DNA from: Kiritimatiellia bacterium
GTDB lineage: Bacteria; Verrucomicrobiota; Kiritimatiellia; CAIQIC01; Lenti-01
Direction: 5' to 3'
Assembly (NCBI GenBank): GCA_017540905.1
Contig: JAFYAC010000018.1
Coordinates: 1 to 42,343 of the forward strand
Length of the DNA: 42,343 nt
Shown here: positions 34,167 to 42,343 of the stretch, piece after piece
Layout of the letters: each line of letters opens with the position of its first letter
How positions within the stretch are numbered: position 1 is the first letter of the stretch
Translations under genes and position numbers: made by a program
The notes under the pieces: generated by a model
Database searches by the model: none
What the model saw: only the letters and a program-made list of their open reading frames with translations
What the model was told of the DNA's origin: nothing

Positions 34167-37100
34167 ATGGAAAACAACGGCATGGACGGCGGACGGGGAA
34201 TGCGGCGCGGTTCGCTCGGGTCGATGGGTGGTGGCTGCGGAGGGGCGGCGCGGCGCGAAATGCATGCCTCGATGTCGATGTCCGACATGGAGGAGGGAGG
34301 GCGGCGGGAGGCCGCGGCCTTGGACATCGGTCCGGGGGATTGGATCGGGAACTACCGGGTGCTGGAGAAGCGCGGATCGGGGGCGTTCGGGACGGTGTAT
34401 CTCGGGGAAGACCCGGACACGGGGATGAAGGTGGCCATCAAGGCCCTGCATCCGGAAAGCGATCCGCGGAAGGCGCGTGCGCGCAAGGAGCGGCTGCGGG
34501 ACACGTTCCGGCTGGTCCACGGCCTGAACAACGACCACATCGCGGACCCGGTGCGGGTGGAAGAGCCGGAGGAGGGGCCGCTGGCGGGGAACGCGTTCAC
34601 GGTGATGCGCTTCGCGCCGGGCGTGCCGCTGTCGGAGTGGCGGCGCGCGCACGGCGGGGCGGCGGGAACGCTGCCGTTCGGCATGGCGGTGGAGATCTGC
34701 CGGCAGATCGCGGACGCGCTGGACTCGGCGCACGCGCGGCGGGGCGGGGCGGACGGGGTGGTGCACCTGGACATCAAGCCGGACAACGTGATGGTCGAAG
34801 AGCGGGCGGGCGGGGAGCTGCACGTCCAGGTGCTCGACTTCGGGCTGGCGCACCGGATCGATCCGGACGCGGGGCCGGTGCACGGGGTGGGGACGCCGGA
34901 ATACATCGCGCCGGAAATCTGGGAGGCGCGGGAGGCGCCGGACGGGAGGGCGGACCAGTATTCGCTGGCGTGCGTGCTGCACGAGCTGCTGGCGGGGGAG
35001 CCGCCCTTCGCCGGGGTGTTCGCCGCGGCGTGGCGCAAGGCGGAGAGCCGCCTGCCGCCGGGCGCGGACGAGGACGAACGGCTGGCGGCGCTGCGGGAAG
35101 CGGCGCTGCGGACGGGCGAATCGGTGGTGTGCCGCGCGGCGCCGCCGGCGTGCGGGGCGCTGGACCCGGCGCGGGCGAAGGCGCTGCTGCGCGGGCTGGC
35201 GAGGGACCCCGCGGAGCGTTACGCGACGTGCGGGAAGATGGTCGAAGCGGTGCGGCGCGGCGGCGCCGGGGCGCGGGCATGGCTCTCGCTCGCGGTGGCG
35301 GGGCTGGTTTTGGCCACAGGCGGCGCGGGGCTTTCCGCCTGGCAATGGCTCGAAAGCGAACGGAACCGGACGGTGGTGGAAATCTCCACCGAAATCGAGA
35401 AAAAGGGCGGTTTGTCGCGGATTGCGGAATTGCGGGGGAAAGCCGACGCGGGAGATGCCGATTCCGCACACGAGCTGGGGCGGCGCCTGGCCGAGGGGAT
35501 CGGGGTGGACAAGGATCCGGGGGAAGCGTTGCGGCGCTTCGAAGAGGCCGCGGGGCGCGGCCACGCGGAGGCGATGTTCCGGGCCGGGAAATGCTTCGCC
35601 GAGGGATTCGGGACGGAGCCGGACGCGGCGAGGGCGGCGGAGTGGTACCGGAAGGGGAGCGAGGCCGGGAACGCGGAATCCGCCGGGGCCTACGCGGAAT
35701 GCCTGTGGGACGGGCGCGGGGTGCCGCAGGACCGGGCGAAAGCGGAGGAGGTCGCGCGGAAAGCCGTCGGGGACGGTGTGGCGTCCGCCCAGCGGGTGGC
35801 CGGTCTCGCGTTCGTGGAAGGCGTCGGGCCGGAACACAATCTGGAGAAGGGGGCGGGGCTGGTGGCGCTGGCGGCGGAAGCCGGACACGTGCAGGCGCGG
35901 TACGACTACTCGCGGCTCCTGGAAAACGGGATGGGCGTCCCGAAAAGCCCGGAGCGGGCGGCGTACTGGTCGCATCTCGCCGCGGACGGGGGGCTGCCGG
36001 CGGCGCAGCTCGACATGGCGGAACGGTGCGCGGAGGGGCGCGGGGTCGCGCAATCCCCGTCGGAAAGCGAACGCTGGCTGCAACTGGCCGCGCGGGGCGA
36101 TCCGGCGGCGGCGGCAAGGAAGCGCGAGGCGCTGGCTTCGGCCTCCCGGGAACGGGATCGCGCGGCGGCCGCCGAGGCGGAACGCGCCCGGGCCGAGGCG
36201 GCGGACCCGTTTTTTAGGCTCCGGCAACGGACCCGGTACGGGGAACCGGCGGCGGTGTTCGAGCTGGCCAAGCGCCTGGACGACGGGCTGGGAATGGAGC
36301 AGGATCCGGCGGAGGCGGTACGGTGGTGGAAGGAGCTCGCGGAAATGGAGGAGATCGACAGGGCCGACGTCCAGCGCCGCGAGGAGGCCTGGGGGCGGTA
36401 CGGGTTCCATCTGTACGAGGGCAACGGGACGCGCCAGGACGTGGCGGCGGCCGTCCCGTGGCTGGAGAAGTTCGCGGCCGGCGTGAAGTCGGCGGAAACG
36501 CTGTCCTTCTCGGTGTGGACGGTCCCGACGGCGAAGAGCGGGCCGGCGGAGCCTGAATGGGCGACCGACCGCAAGCAGGTCCAGCGGGGCCGCGCGTGCT
36601 GGATCCTCGCGCAATGCCGCGACACGGGGACGGGCTGCGCGAAAAGCGCATCCAAGGCCAACGAGTGGCTCGAAACGGGCGGGGAGACCGGGAACCGGGA
36701 TTGCCTGGACGAGCTGGTGCGGCGCGTGTCGGACGGGCGCTTCACGATGCTGCAGACCGAGAAGGCCGTGTGGTACCGGCGCGCCGCGGACGCCGGAAAC
36801 GAGGAGGCGAAGGAACTGCTGGCGGACGTGCTGCGCGGCGGCAGTGGGATGAGGAAGGGGACGCCGGCGAAGGCATCGGCGGACGGCGGCGGGGCGGAGG
36901 CGGAGGCGCTCTACGCGGAGGGGTGCCGGTACCGCGACGGGAAGGGCGTGGCGAAGAACACGGCGAAGGCCGTCGAACGCTTCCGGGCCGCGGCCGGGAA
37001 AGGCCATGCCGGGGCCCAGGCCGAAATGGGCGTGCGGTACGAGGACGGGGACGGCGTGCCGAGGGATTTGCGGCAGGCGGCGGAATGGTACCGCAAGGCC

Positions 37101-37658
37101 GCGGCCCAGGGGCACAACGGTGCGAAATGGCGGTTGGCCTTCGTGGAGGACATGCTGGGCGGCGGCACGGGGCCGGACGGGGCCACGGCGGAGGAACTCC
37201 ACGCGGAAGCCTTCTGCTACCTGAACGGCAACGGGATTCCCCGGAACGACGCCAAAGGGGCGGCCTGCTTGCAGAAGGCCGCGGAGAAGGGGCTGGCCAA
37301 GGCGCAGTACGCGCTGGGGGTGTTGTACCGCGAGGGACGCGGGGTCCCGCGCGACCTGGCGCGGTCGGCGGAATGGACCCGCAAGGCCGCGATCCAAGGG
37401 CACGTCGATGCCCAGATGAACCTCGCCGTGGCCTGCAGCCGCGGGGACGGCGTGCCCCGGGACGAGGCGCAGGCCGCGTCCTGGTTCCGCAAGGCGGCGG
37501 AGCAGGGAAGCGCCGAGGGGCAGTACGCCTACGGCGCGCGGCTGTACGACGGCAAGGGCCTCCGGCAGAACCAGCCCGAGGCCGTGCAGTGGTTCCGCAA
37601 GGCCGCCGCACAGGGGCACGCCGGCGCGAAGAGCGTGCTGAGACAACTTGGAATGTGA
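34167..37658 (+). CDS. Ser/Thr kinase - transmembrane - Sel1 repeats
   Basis: The product has 1163 residues. After a Gly/Met-rich tail (RRGSLGSMGGG) the kinase domain fills about 60-365: GSGAFGTV loop (near 70), VAIKAL (Lys92), HLDIKPDN (200-207; Asp202, the usual Arg of HRD replaced by Leu), DFG (224-226) and APE. A transmembrane helix lies at about 372-395. The outer or C-terminal part is at least a dozen Sel1-type repeats of about 36 residues (core A-x-x-x-L-G-x-x-x-x-x-G-x-G-V), with a non-repeat insert at about 670-820. Sel1 arrays bind proteins. It follows the pseudokinase-FGE gene by 21 bp. Confidence 0.85.
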   Translation: MENNGMDGGRGMRRGSLGSMGGGCGGAARREMHASMSMSDMEEGGRREAAALDIGPGDWIGNYRVLEKRGSGAFGTVYLGEDPDTGMKVAIKALHPESDPRKARARKERLRDTFRLVHGLNNDHIADPVRVEEPEEGPLAGNAFTVMRFAPGVPLSEWRRAHGGAAGTLPFGMAVEICRQIADALDSAHARRGGADGVVHLDIKPDNVMVEERAGGELHVQVLDFGLAHRIDPDAGPVHGVGTPEYIAPEIWEAREAPDGRADQYSLACVLHELLAGEPPFAGVFAAAWRKAESRLPPGADEDERLAALREAALRTGESVVCRAAPPACGALDPARAKALLRGLARDPAERYATCGKMVEAVRRGGAGARAWLSLAVAGLVLATGGAGLSAWQWLESERNRTVVEISTEIEKKGGLSRIAELRGKADAGDADSAHELGRRLAEGIGVDKDPGEALRRFEEAAGRGHAEAMFRAGKCFAEGFGTEPDAARAAEWYRKGSEAGNAESAGAYAECLWDGRGVPQDRAKAEEVARKAVGDGVASAQRVAGLAFVEGVGPEHNLEKGAGLVALAAEAGHVQARYDYSRLLENGMGVPKSPERAAYWSHLAADGGLPAAQLDMAERCAEGRGVAQSPSESERWLQLAARGDPAAAARKREALASASRERDRAAAAEAERARAEAADPFFRLRQRTRYGEPAAVFELAKRLDDGLGMEQDPAEAVRWWKELAEMEEIDRADVQRREEAWGRYGFHLYEGNGTRQDVAAAVPWLEKFAAGVKSAETLSFSVWTVPTAKSGPAEPEWATDRKQVQRGRACWILAQCRDTGTGCAKSASKANEWLETGGETGNRDCLDELVRRVSDGRFTMLQTEKAVWYRRAADAGNEEAKELLADVLRGGSGMRKGTPAKASADGGGAEAEALYAEGCRYRDGKGVAKNTAKAVERFRAAAGKGHAGAQAEMGVRYEDGDGVPRDLRQAAEWYRKAAAQGHNGAKWRLAFVEDMLGGGTGPDGATAEELHAEAFCYLNGNGIPRNDAKGAACLQKAAEKGLAKAQYALGVLYREGRGVPRDLARSAEWTRKAAIQGHVDAQMNLAVACSRGDGVPRDEAQAASWFRKAAEQGSAEGQYAYGARLYDGKGLRQNQPEAVQWFRKAAAQGHAGAKSVLRQLGM

Positions 37659-37677
37659 CAAAAACGGAGGAATGGAC

Positions 37678-40600
37678 ATGGACGGAATGCGGAAACAACA
37701 CGGGCGCGGATCGTACGGGGACGAAGGGCCGGAGGGCGGCGGGAACGGAGGATGGAACGGGAATGGCGGACCGCAGGGGCCGGGGACGCCCCGGCGAATG
37801 TCCCTGGGCGGCGAAGACGGAAGCCGCGGCGGCTCCGTCCGTGCGGGCGGGAACCGTGGCGGGTACCGCGGATCGATGGGGGACGACGGCGGCGCCGGGA
37901 GGCCGCGGGAGGGCGGCGGGCCGGGAAGCCTGAGAACCCTCGCCGAGTGGCGGGACGAGATGCTGCTGGCGGGAGGAATCCCCAAGGAGACGGCGTTCGC
38001 CGCCGCTTTGGCCCTCGCCAGGCGCATGGACTCCCTCGGGAAAAACGCCGCCGCATTGTCGGGGCTGTGCCCGGAAGCGGTCGCCATCGAGACGGCTTCG
38101 GACTGGCGGCGGGCGCCGGAAGTCACGGGGTTCGTCCGGAACGCCGACGGGGCGGACGAGGAGCCGTACCGGATGGCGGACGGGAGCGGGAATGCACGGA
38201 GAGCGGCGCGCCATGCCCTCGCGTGCATCCTGCACGAACTGCTCACGGGAATGCGGCCCTCGCCGGCCTACCGCCGGATCCCGGGGCTTTCGGCGAGCCA
38301 GAACCGGGCGTTCGGCAAGGTGTACGGGGGGGGCGGCGGCGGCTCGTACGCATCGCTCGTGGCCGACGTGCGCGCAGGACGCGACGGGCGCGGGTGGATT
38401 CCCGTCGCGGCGGCCGTCGGCATCCTCGCCGCGGCGGCGGGCGGATGGCACCTCTGGGAAGGCATCCGGGCGCACCGGGCGGAGGAACTGGAACGGCTCC
38501 GGGAAACCGCGGAAAAGTCCGCCGGCGGCGATGAATCCCAGGTGGATATCCTGACGCGCGAGGCCGAAGGCGGCGACCGGGACGCGAAGGCGGAACTCGC
38601 GCGGCGCTACGAGGAAGGGAAAGGCGTGGAGGCCGACGCCGGAAGCGCCTTCGAATGGCGTCGGAAGGCGGCGGAAGACGGCGACGTTGCGTCGATGGTT
38701 CTCACAGGGCGCGCCCTGGCGTCGGGGAACGGGGTGGAGAAGGACGAAGCGGCGGCGGCGGCGTGGTTCCGGCGCGCGGCGGAAGGCGGCGACGCGGAGG
38801 GGCGCGAGGCGTACGCGGAATGCCTGTGGGAGGGCCGTGGCGTGAAGCAGGACCGCGATGGAGCGTTCCGGTGGGCGGTGCTTGCGGCCGAACAGGACCG
38901 TCCCGCGGCGCAACGCATCGCCGCGCTGTGCTTCCGCGACGGCATCGGGACGGAGGGCGACCTCCGCAAGGCCGCCAAGTGGATGAAGCGGGCGGCGGAG
39001 GCGGGCGACGTGCCGGCGCAGTACGGCTGGTCGCAGTTGCTCGCGCACGGCACCGGGGTGCCGGCGGACCCGGCGGAAGCCTTCGCCTGGGCGAAGCGCG
39101 CGGCGGAAGCGGGAATGCCCGAAGCCGAGACCTTCGTCGGCGAGTGCCTGGCCGGCGGCGTCGGCGTCCCGACGGCCGATCCGGCGGAGGCGGTCCGCTG
39201 GTACCGGCGGGCGGCGGAACGCGGATACGCGCCCGCGCAGAGCTTGCTGGGGAACCATCTCGTCATGGGCATCGGGGTCGCCAAGGATTGTGCCGCGGGG
39301 GTGGCCTGGCTGGAAAAGGCCGCCGCGCAGGACTACGGGCTCGCGTTCTCCAATCTCGCCCGCTGCCACGCCGAGGGCTGGGGCGTGCCCCAAAATCCGC
39401 GCAAGGCGGCCGAACTGCTCCGGCGGGGGGCGGAACTCGGCGATGCCGACTCCATGGGCGAGTACGGGGCCTCGCTGATTGCCGGGAACTACGTCGCGAA
39501 GAATCCCGCGGAGGGACTCCGCTGGCTGGAGAAGGCCGCGCGGAGCGGCCGCGCCGACATGCAGATGGCGCTCGCCAACGTGCTGCTGCAGGGGCTGGCG
39601 GGACGCGCGGACCCGGCCAAGGGGCGCGAATGGCTCGAAAAGGCCGCCGAGGGCGGTTTACCGATGGCCCAGATGCAGCTCGGCATCCTCCTGAAGGGCG
39701 AGAATCCCGCCCGGTCGTTCGACCTGCACCTGGCGGCCGCGAAGGCCGGGGTCGTGGTTTCCCAGAGCCAGCTCGGCGACTACTATTATTCCGGAATCGG
39801 AATCGACCGCGACTACGCCGAGTCCGTGCGCTGGTACCGTGCGGCGGCGGAAGCCGGGGACGCCAATGCGCTGCTGGGCATGGGAAACGCCTGCGAACGC
39901 GGGTATGGGACGCCCGCCGACAAGCGCGAGGCGCTGCGGTGGTACAAGGCCGCCGCGGCGTCCGGCGTCAAGGCCGTCGAGGATGCCGCCAAGCGCTGCG
40001 TCGCGCGCCTCTCCGCGGACGGCGCCGGCGACGCCTCCGACGCGGCGGACGCCCTCCGTCTCTTCCGCGAACGCGCCGGGACCGGGGACGTCCTCGCGAT
40101 GTACGAACTCGCCCAGCGCCTCGATGCCGGAAACGGTGTCCCCAAGGACCCGCGCGAAGCCGTCCAGTGGTGGCGGAAGATCGCGGAAATCCCTCAGCTC
40201 CGCAAGGATGTCGGGGCGCTCCAGATCGGCGCGTGGGTGCAGTACGGCATCCACCTGCTCGACGGCGACGGCGTGGCGCGCGATCCGAAAGAAGCCGCCA
40301 AGTGGCTGGAACTGGCCGCCGGCGACTGGGACGAACGGACCGAGATGGGGCTGGGCGACGCGAACCTCAAGCTCAAGGCGCTCGCCTGCCGGCGGCTCGC
40401 GGAATGCTACGACAAGGGCATCGGCGTGCCGCAGGATTCGCGGAAGGCGTTCGGATGGTACCAGGCCGGCGCGCTCAACGGCGACGTCGAATGCAATCTG
40501 GAAACCGGCGACCGGTATGCGGACGGAAGGGCCGGCCACCAGGACACCTTCGGCCCCCAGCGGTGGTACGAGCGCGCGGCGAACAAGGGGTCGGCGGAGG

Positions 40601-41247
40601 GGGCGTACAAGGCCGGGCTCACCTACGCGCGGATGGGGAAACTGTACCGTTCCAAGGCGGAGCAGTGGCTCCAGAAGGCCGTGGAGATGGGACATCCCAA
40701 GGCGGAAGCCGCGTTGCGGGACCTGCGCAACGGGACGCTCCAGCCCGCCCCCTCGCCGAAAGCGGCCGCCCCGGCCGCGGTTTCCGCGGCGGAGGCGCAC
40801 AACAAGGGATACGCCGCCGCGCAGCGCGGGGCGTTGGCCGAGGCGGTGAAGTGGTACCGGCAGGCGGCGGAACAGGGCTTCGGCCCCTCGTGCGTGAACC
40901 TCGGGCTGGCGTACTACCACGGACAGGGCGTCGCCCGCGACTGGACCGAAGCCGTCAAGTGGTTCCGCAAGGGGACCGAGGCCGGCCATGTCGAGGCCCG
41001 GTACAACCTCGCCACCTGCCTCCTCAACGGGCGGGGCGCGCGGAAAGACGCCGCCGAGGCCGTGCGCCTGTTCCGCATTTCCGCCGCCCAAGGCCATGCC
41101 AAGTCCCAGCACAGCCTCGGCGCCTGCCTCTACAACGGCGACGGCGTCCGCCAGAACCGCACCGAAGCCGTCCAGTGGTTCCGCAAGGCCGCCGCCCAAG
41201 GCAACGCCGACTCGAAGGACGCCCTCCGCCAGCTGGGCCTCCGGTGA
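37678..41247 (+). CDS. Pseudokinase - transmembrane - Sel1 repeats
   Basis: The 1189-residue product has a Gly-rich N-terminal tail of about 85 residues with RRMSLGG and YRGSMG. Residues about 85-225 keep a kinase C-lobe outline (LALARRMDSLG, ALACILHELLTG) without Lys, HRD or DFG. A transmembrane helix is at about 240-258 (WIPVAAAVGILAAAAGGW). The rest is about twenty Sel1 repeats. The ATG at 37678 has a GGAGG seven bases ahead; the ATG at 37672 is too close. It mirrors the active kinase-Sel1 at 34167, 19 bp upstream. Codons in the second half end in C more often than in the neighbours. Confidence 0.75.
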   Translation: MDGMRKQHGRGSYGDEGPEGGGNGGWNGNGGPQGPGTPRRMSLGGEDGSRGGSVRAGGNRGGYRGSMGDDGGAGRPREGGGPGSLRTLAEWRDEMLLAGGIPKETAFAAALALARRMDSLGKNAAALSGLCPEAVAIETASDWRRAPEVTGFVRNADGADEEPYRMADGSGNARRAARHALACILHELLTGMRPSPAYRRIPGLSASQNRAFGKVYGGGGGGSYASLVADVRAGRDGRGWIPVAAAVGILAAAAGGWHLWEGIRAHRAEELERLRETAEKSAGGDESQVDILTREAEGGDRDAKAELARRYEEGKGVEADAGSAFEWRRKAAEDGDVASMVLTGRALASGNGVEKDEAAAAAWFRRAAEGGDAEGREAYAECLWEGRGVKQDRDGAFRWAVLAAEQDRPAAQRIAALCFRDGIGTEGDLRKAAKWMKRAAEAGDVPAQYGWSQLLAHGTGVPADPAEAFAWAKRAAEAGMPEAETFVGECLAGGVGVPTADPAEAVRWYRRAAERGYAPAQSLLGNHLVMGIGVAKDCAAGVAWLEKAAAQDYGLAFSNLARCHAEGWGVPQNPRKAAELLRRGAELGDADSMGEYGASLIAGNYVAKNPAEGLRWLEKAARSGRADMQMALANVLLQGLAGRADPAKGREWLEKAAEGGLPMAQMQLGILLKGENPARSFDLHLAAAKAGVVVSQSQLGDYYYSGIGIDRDYAESVRWYRAAAEAGDANALLGMGNACERGYGTPADKREALRWYKAAAASGVKAVEDAAKRCVARLSADGAGDASDAADALRLFRERAGTGDVLAMYELAQRLDAGNGVPKDPREAVQWWRKIAEIPQLRKDVGALQIGAWVQYGIHLLDGDGVARDPKEAAKWLELAAGDWDERTEMGLGDANLKLKALACRRLAECYDKGIGVPQDSRKAFGWYQAGALNGDVECNLETGDRYADGRAGHQDTFGPQRWYERAANKGSAEGAYKAGLTYARMGKLYRSKAEQWLQKAVEMGHPKAEAALRDLRNGTLQPAPSPKAAAPAAVSAAEAHNKGYAAAQRGALAEAVKWYRQAAEQGFGPSCVNLGLAYYHGQGVARDWTEAVKWFRKGTEAGHVEARYNLATCLLNGRGARKDAAEAVRLFRISAAQGHAKSQHSLGACLYNGDGVRQNRTEAVQWFRKAAAQGNADSKDALRQLGLR

Positions 41248-41335
41248 GACCGGCCCGGGCAAGACATGGCGCATCTCCGGTTTGTGCCCCCTCCTCCCTT
41301 CCGCCTCGACTTTTTGGGGGGATGGCAAGGCCCCT

Positions 41336-41430
41336 GGTGGGGCGAACCGTCCCCGGCGAGCCGGGGTGGAAGGGGTCAGGAGGTCTGGAAAACCGGCAAG
41401 AACGGCTCGGCGGGGACGCATCGCCCCACC
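41336..41430. repeat. Pair of inverted REP-like units
   Basis: A + unit (41336-41364, with one change: GAACCG for GAGCCG) and a - unit (41401-41430) face each other about 36 bp apart, as in the cluster at 220-693; flanking bases such as ATGCGCTTCGCGCG resemble ACGCTTCGCGCTT there. They fill most of the 328-base gap between the pseudokinase-Sel1 gene and the last caspase gene, in which I see nothing else. Confidence 0.8.
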
Positions 41431-41575
41431 ATGCGCTTCGCGCGGGAACAGGCAAGCTTGGATTGGTCCGTCCCTTGCACAAACCGGAGATGCGCCCCCC
41501 CGGACAGGGCGCCGGATGTTTTGGGTTGAACGGGGGTGGCGGGAAGGCAAGGTGGGGAAAAGCAGGAGCGAGAAA

Positions 41576-42343
41576 ATGAAGAAACGGGCATTGTTCGTCG
41601 GCGTGGACGAGTACGAGGACGGGAGCATCGCGGATTTGGAATACGCGGTGGAGGACGCCTACGGGCTGGCCTCGGCCTTCGAGACGCTGCTCGGGTTCGA
41701 CCGGGTGGAGAGGCTCCGCAACCCCCGGGGAAAGAAGGACATCCTCCGGAAGGTCCGCGAACTGACGGCCGGGTTGGGGAAAGGCGACCTGTTCTTCTTC
41801 TTTTTCGCGGGGCACGGGTTCCGGGTGAAGGACAACCACGTGCTGGTGTGCGCGGAGGACGAGTACCGCTACCTCGAAGACGAGGACGACGGGTTGCGCA
41901 TGGGGTTGCTCAAGGCGGAAGCGCGGGGGCTCCCGTCCCCCCAATACGCGTGCCGTCGGTCGGGAAAGAAGCGGAAGGGGAACGGCGGGCGGGGGAGACG
42001 GCGACGATCGCGCTGCCGGGCGGGGCGACGATGGAGATGGTGTGGTGTCCGGCGACGACGAGCGTGGAGTGGAAGCGCATTTCCGGCGGGAAGGACTACT
42101 TCCTGATGGGGAGTCCGGAGACCGAAAAAGGGAGGTATGATGACGAGACGCAACACCGTGTGAGACTGACGAAAGGTTTCTGGATGGGGAAATACCCGGT
42201 GACGCAGGCGCAGTGGAAGAGCGTGATGGGGAGCAATCCGTCGTATTTCCATGGTGAGGACCGCCCGGTGGAGTGCGTGAGCTGGCGGGAATGCCAGGCG
42301 TTTTGCCGTGCGGCGGGGCAGGGGCTGGCGTTGCCGACGGAGG
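41576..42343 (+). pseudogene. Caspase-FGE gene broken by an out-of-frame deletion (3' end outside window)
   Basis: The first 118 residues are a caspase N-terminal half with FAGHG (His80), closest to the 23868 protein. At GCGCGGGGGC (41921-41930) the sequence jumps to the FGE part of the 28002-type gene. Relative to that gene 541 bp are missing (28357-28897), including the catalytic Cys129. As 541 is not a multiple of three, the FGE continuation (ATIALPGGATMEMVW onward) is in another frame; the caspase frame stops at 42106. The joining bases are GCGGGGGC in both parents, fitting slipped-strand deletion between short G-rich repeats. The FGE frame stays open to the window edge. Confidence 0.7.
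41924..42343 (+). repeat. 420-bp FGE-domain cassette, copy 2
   Basis: Matches 28891-29310 without gaps (constant offset 13033) and continues past the window edge. It is joined out of frame to the caspase fragment starting at 41576. Confidence 0.75.

Noticed and set aside
32060-36217. A 1385-codon + strand frame overlapping two genes
   Set aside because: It is Gly/Arg-rich and runs across the pseudokinase-FGE and kinase-Sel1 genes in another frame.
29621-38246. Two very long minus-strand frames (over 1500 codons each) at 29621-34327 and 33507-38246
   Set aside because: They mirror the + strand caspase, pseudokinase and Sel1 genes and have no recognisable domain.
1-42343. tRNA, rRNA or a phage-like block
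   Set aside because: No tRNA cloverleaf, rRNA segment, integrase, capsid or terminase gene was found by reading both strands.

Overview
The window is GC-rich DNA, very rich in G on the + strand, in which every gene I can support runs rightward. The protein families (caspase-like peptidases, Ser/Thr kinases, formylglycine-generating-enzyme-like (FGE) domains, Sel1 repeats, a YccF membrane protein) and the remnant of a REP-associated tyrosine transposase (RAYT) beside REP-like palindromes suggest a bacterium of the PVC group, perhaps Kiritimatiellota, Lentisphaerota or Verrucomicrobiota. That placement is inference; no rRNA or housekeeping marker is present.

Layout. 1-1250: end of an unknown gene, a REP-like repeat cluster and a dead RAYT. 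1251-5432: a small membrane protein, a DUF4384 protein, a CHMP/Snf7-like (ESCRT-III-like) helical protein, a VPS4-like AAA ATPase and a polytopic membrane protein. 5578-6030: yccF. 6283-8909: a second module with two more ESCRT-III-like proteins and a second VPS4-like ATPase. 9018-21863: a membrane coiled-coil protein, a caspase, a 1018-aa membrane coiled-coil protein overlapping a 1302-aa P-loop GTPase, a lipoprotein, a secreted GxQLAG-repeat protein, a TIR/deoxyribosyltransferase-like protein and a frameshifted membrane protein. 22009-23715: a paralogue of the 9018 protein, ending in a clear terminator. 23868-27735: caspase-FHA and kinase-FGE. 28002-29681: caspase-FGE. 29951-41247: caspase-FGE, pseudokinase-FGE, kinase-Sel1 and pseudokinase-Sel1. 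41576-end: a caspase-FGE gene broken by an out-of-frame internal deletion.

How it may work. The striking feature is two complete bacterial ESCRT-III plus VPS4-like cassettes, the ATPases having MIT-like N-termini, next to proteins resembling death or signalling effectors (several caspases, a TIR-like enzyme) and membrane-anchored kinase/pseudokinase sensors. A reasonable model is a membrane-remodelling or repair machine coupled to stress sensing and regulated proteolysis or cell death. No function is shown by sequence alone.

Two recurrent promoter-like elements divide the region into transcription units. Class B is TTGGCG-17/18-TAGGGT, placed 30-80 bp before genes at 1251, 6283, 23868 and 28002. 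Class A is (T)TGCAAGGG-15/16-CGTATA with an upstream A-tract, placed before genes at 5578, 9018, 22009 and 29951 and more loosely before 2011. The shared elements suggest the blocks belong to one or two regulons.
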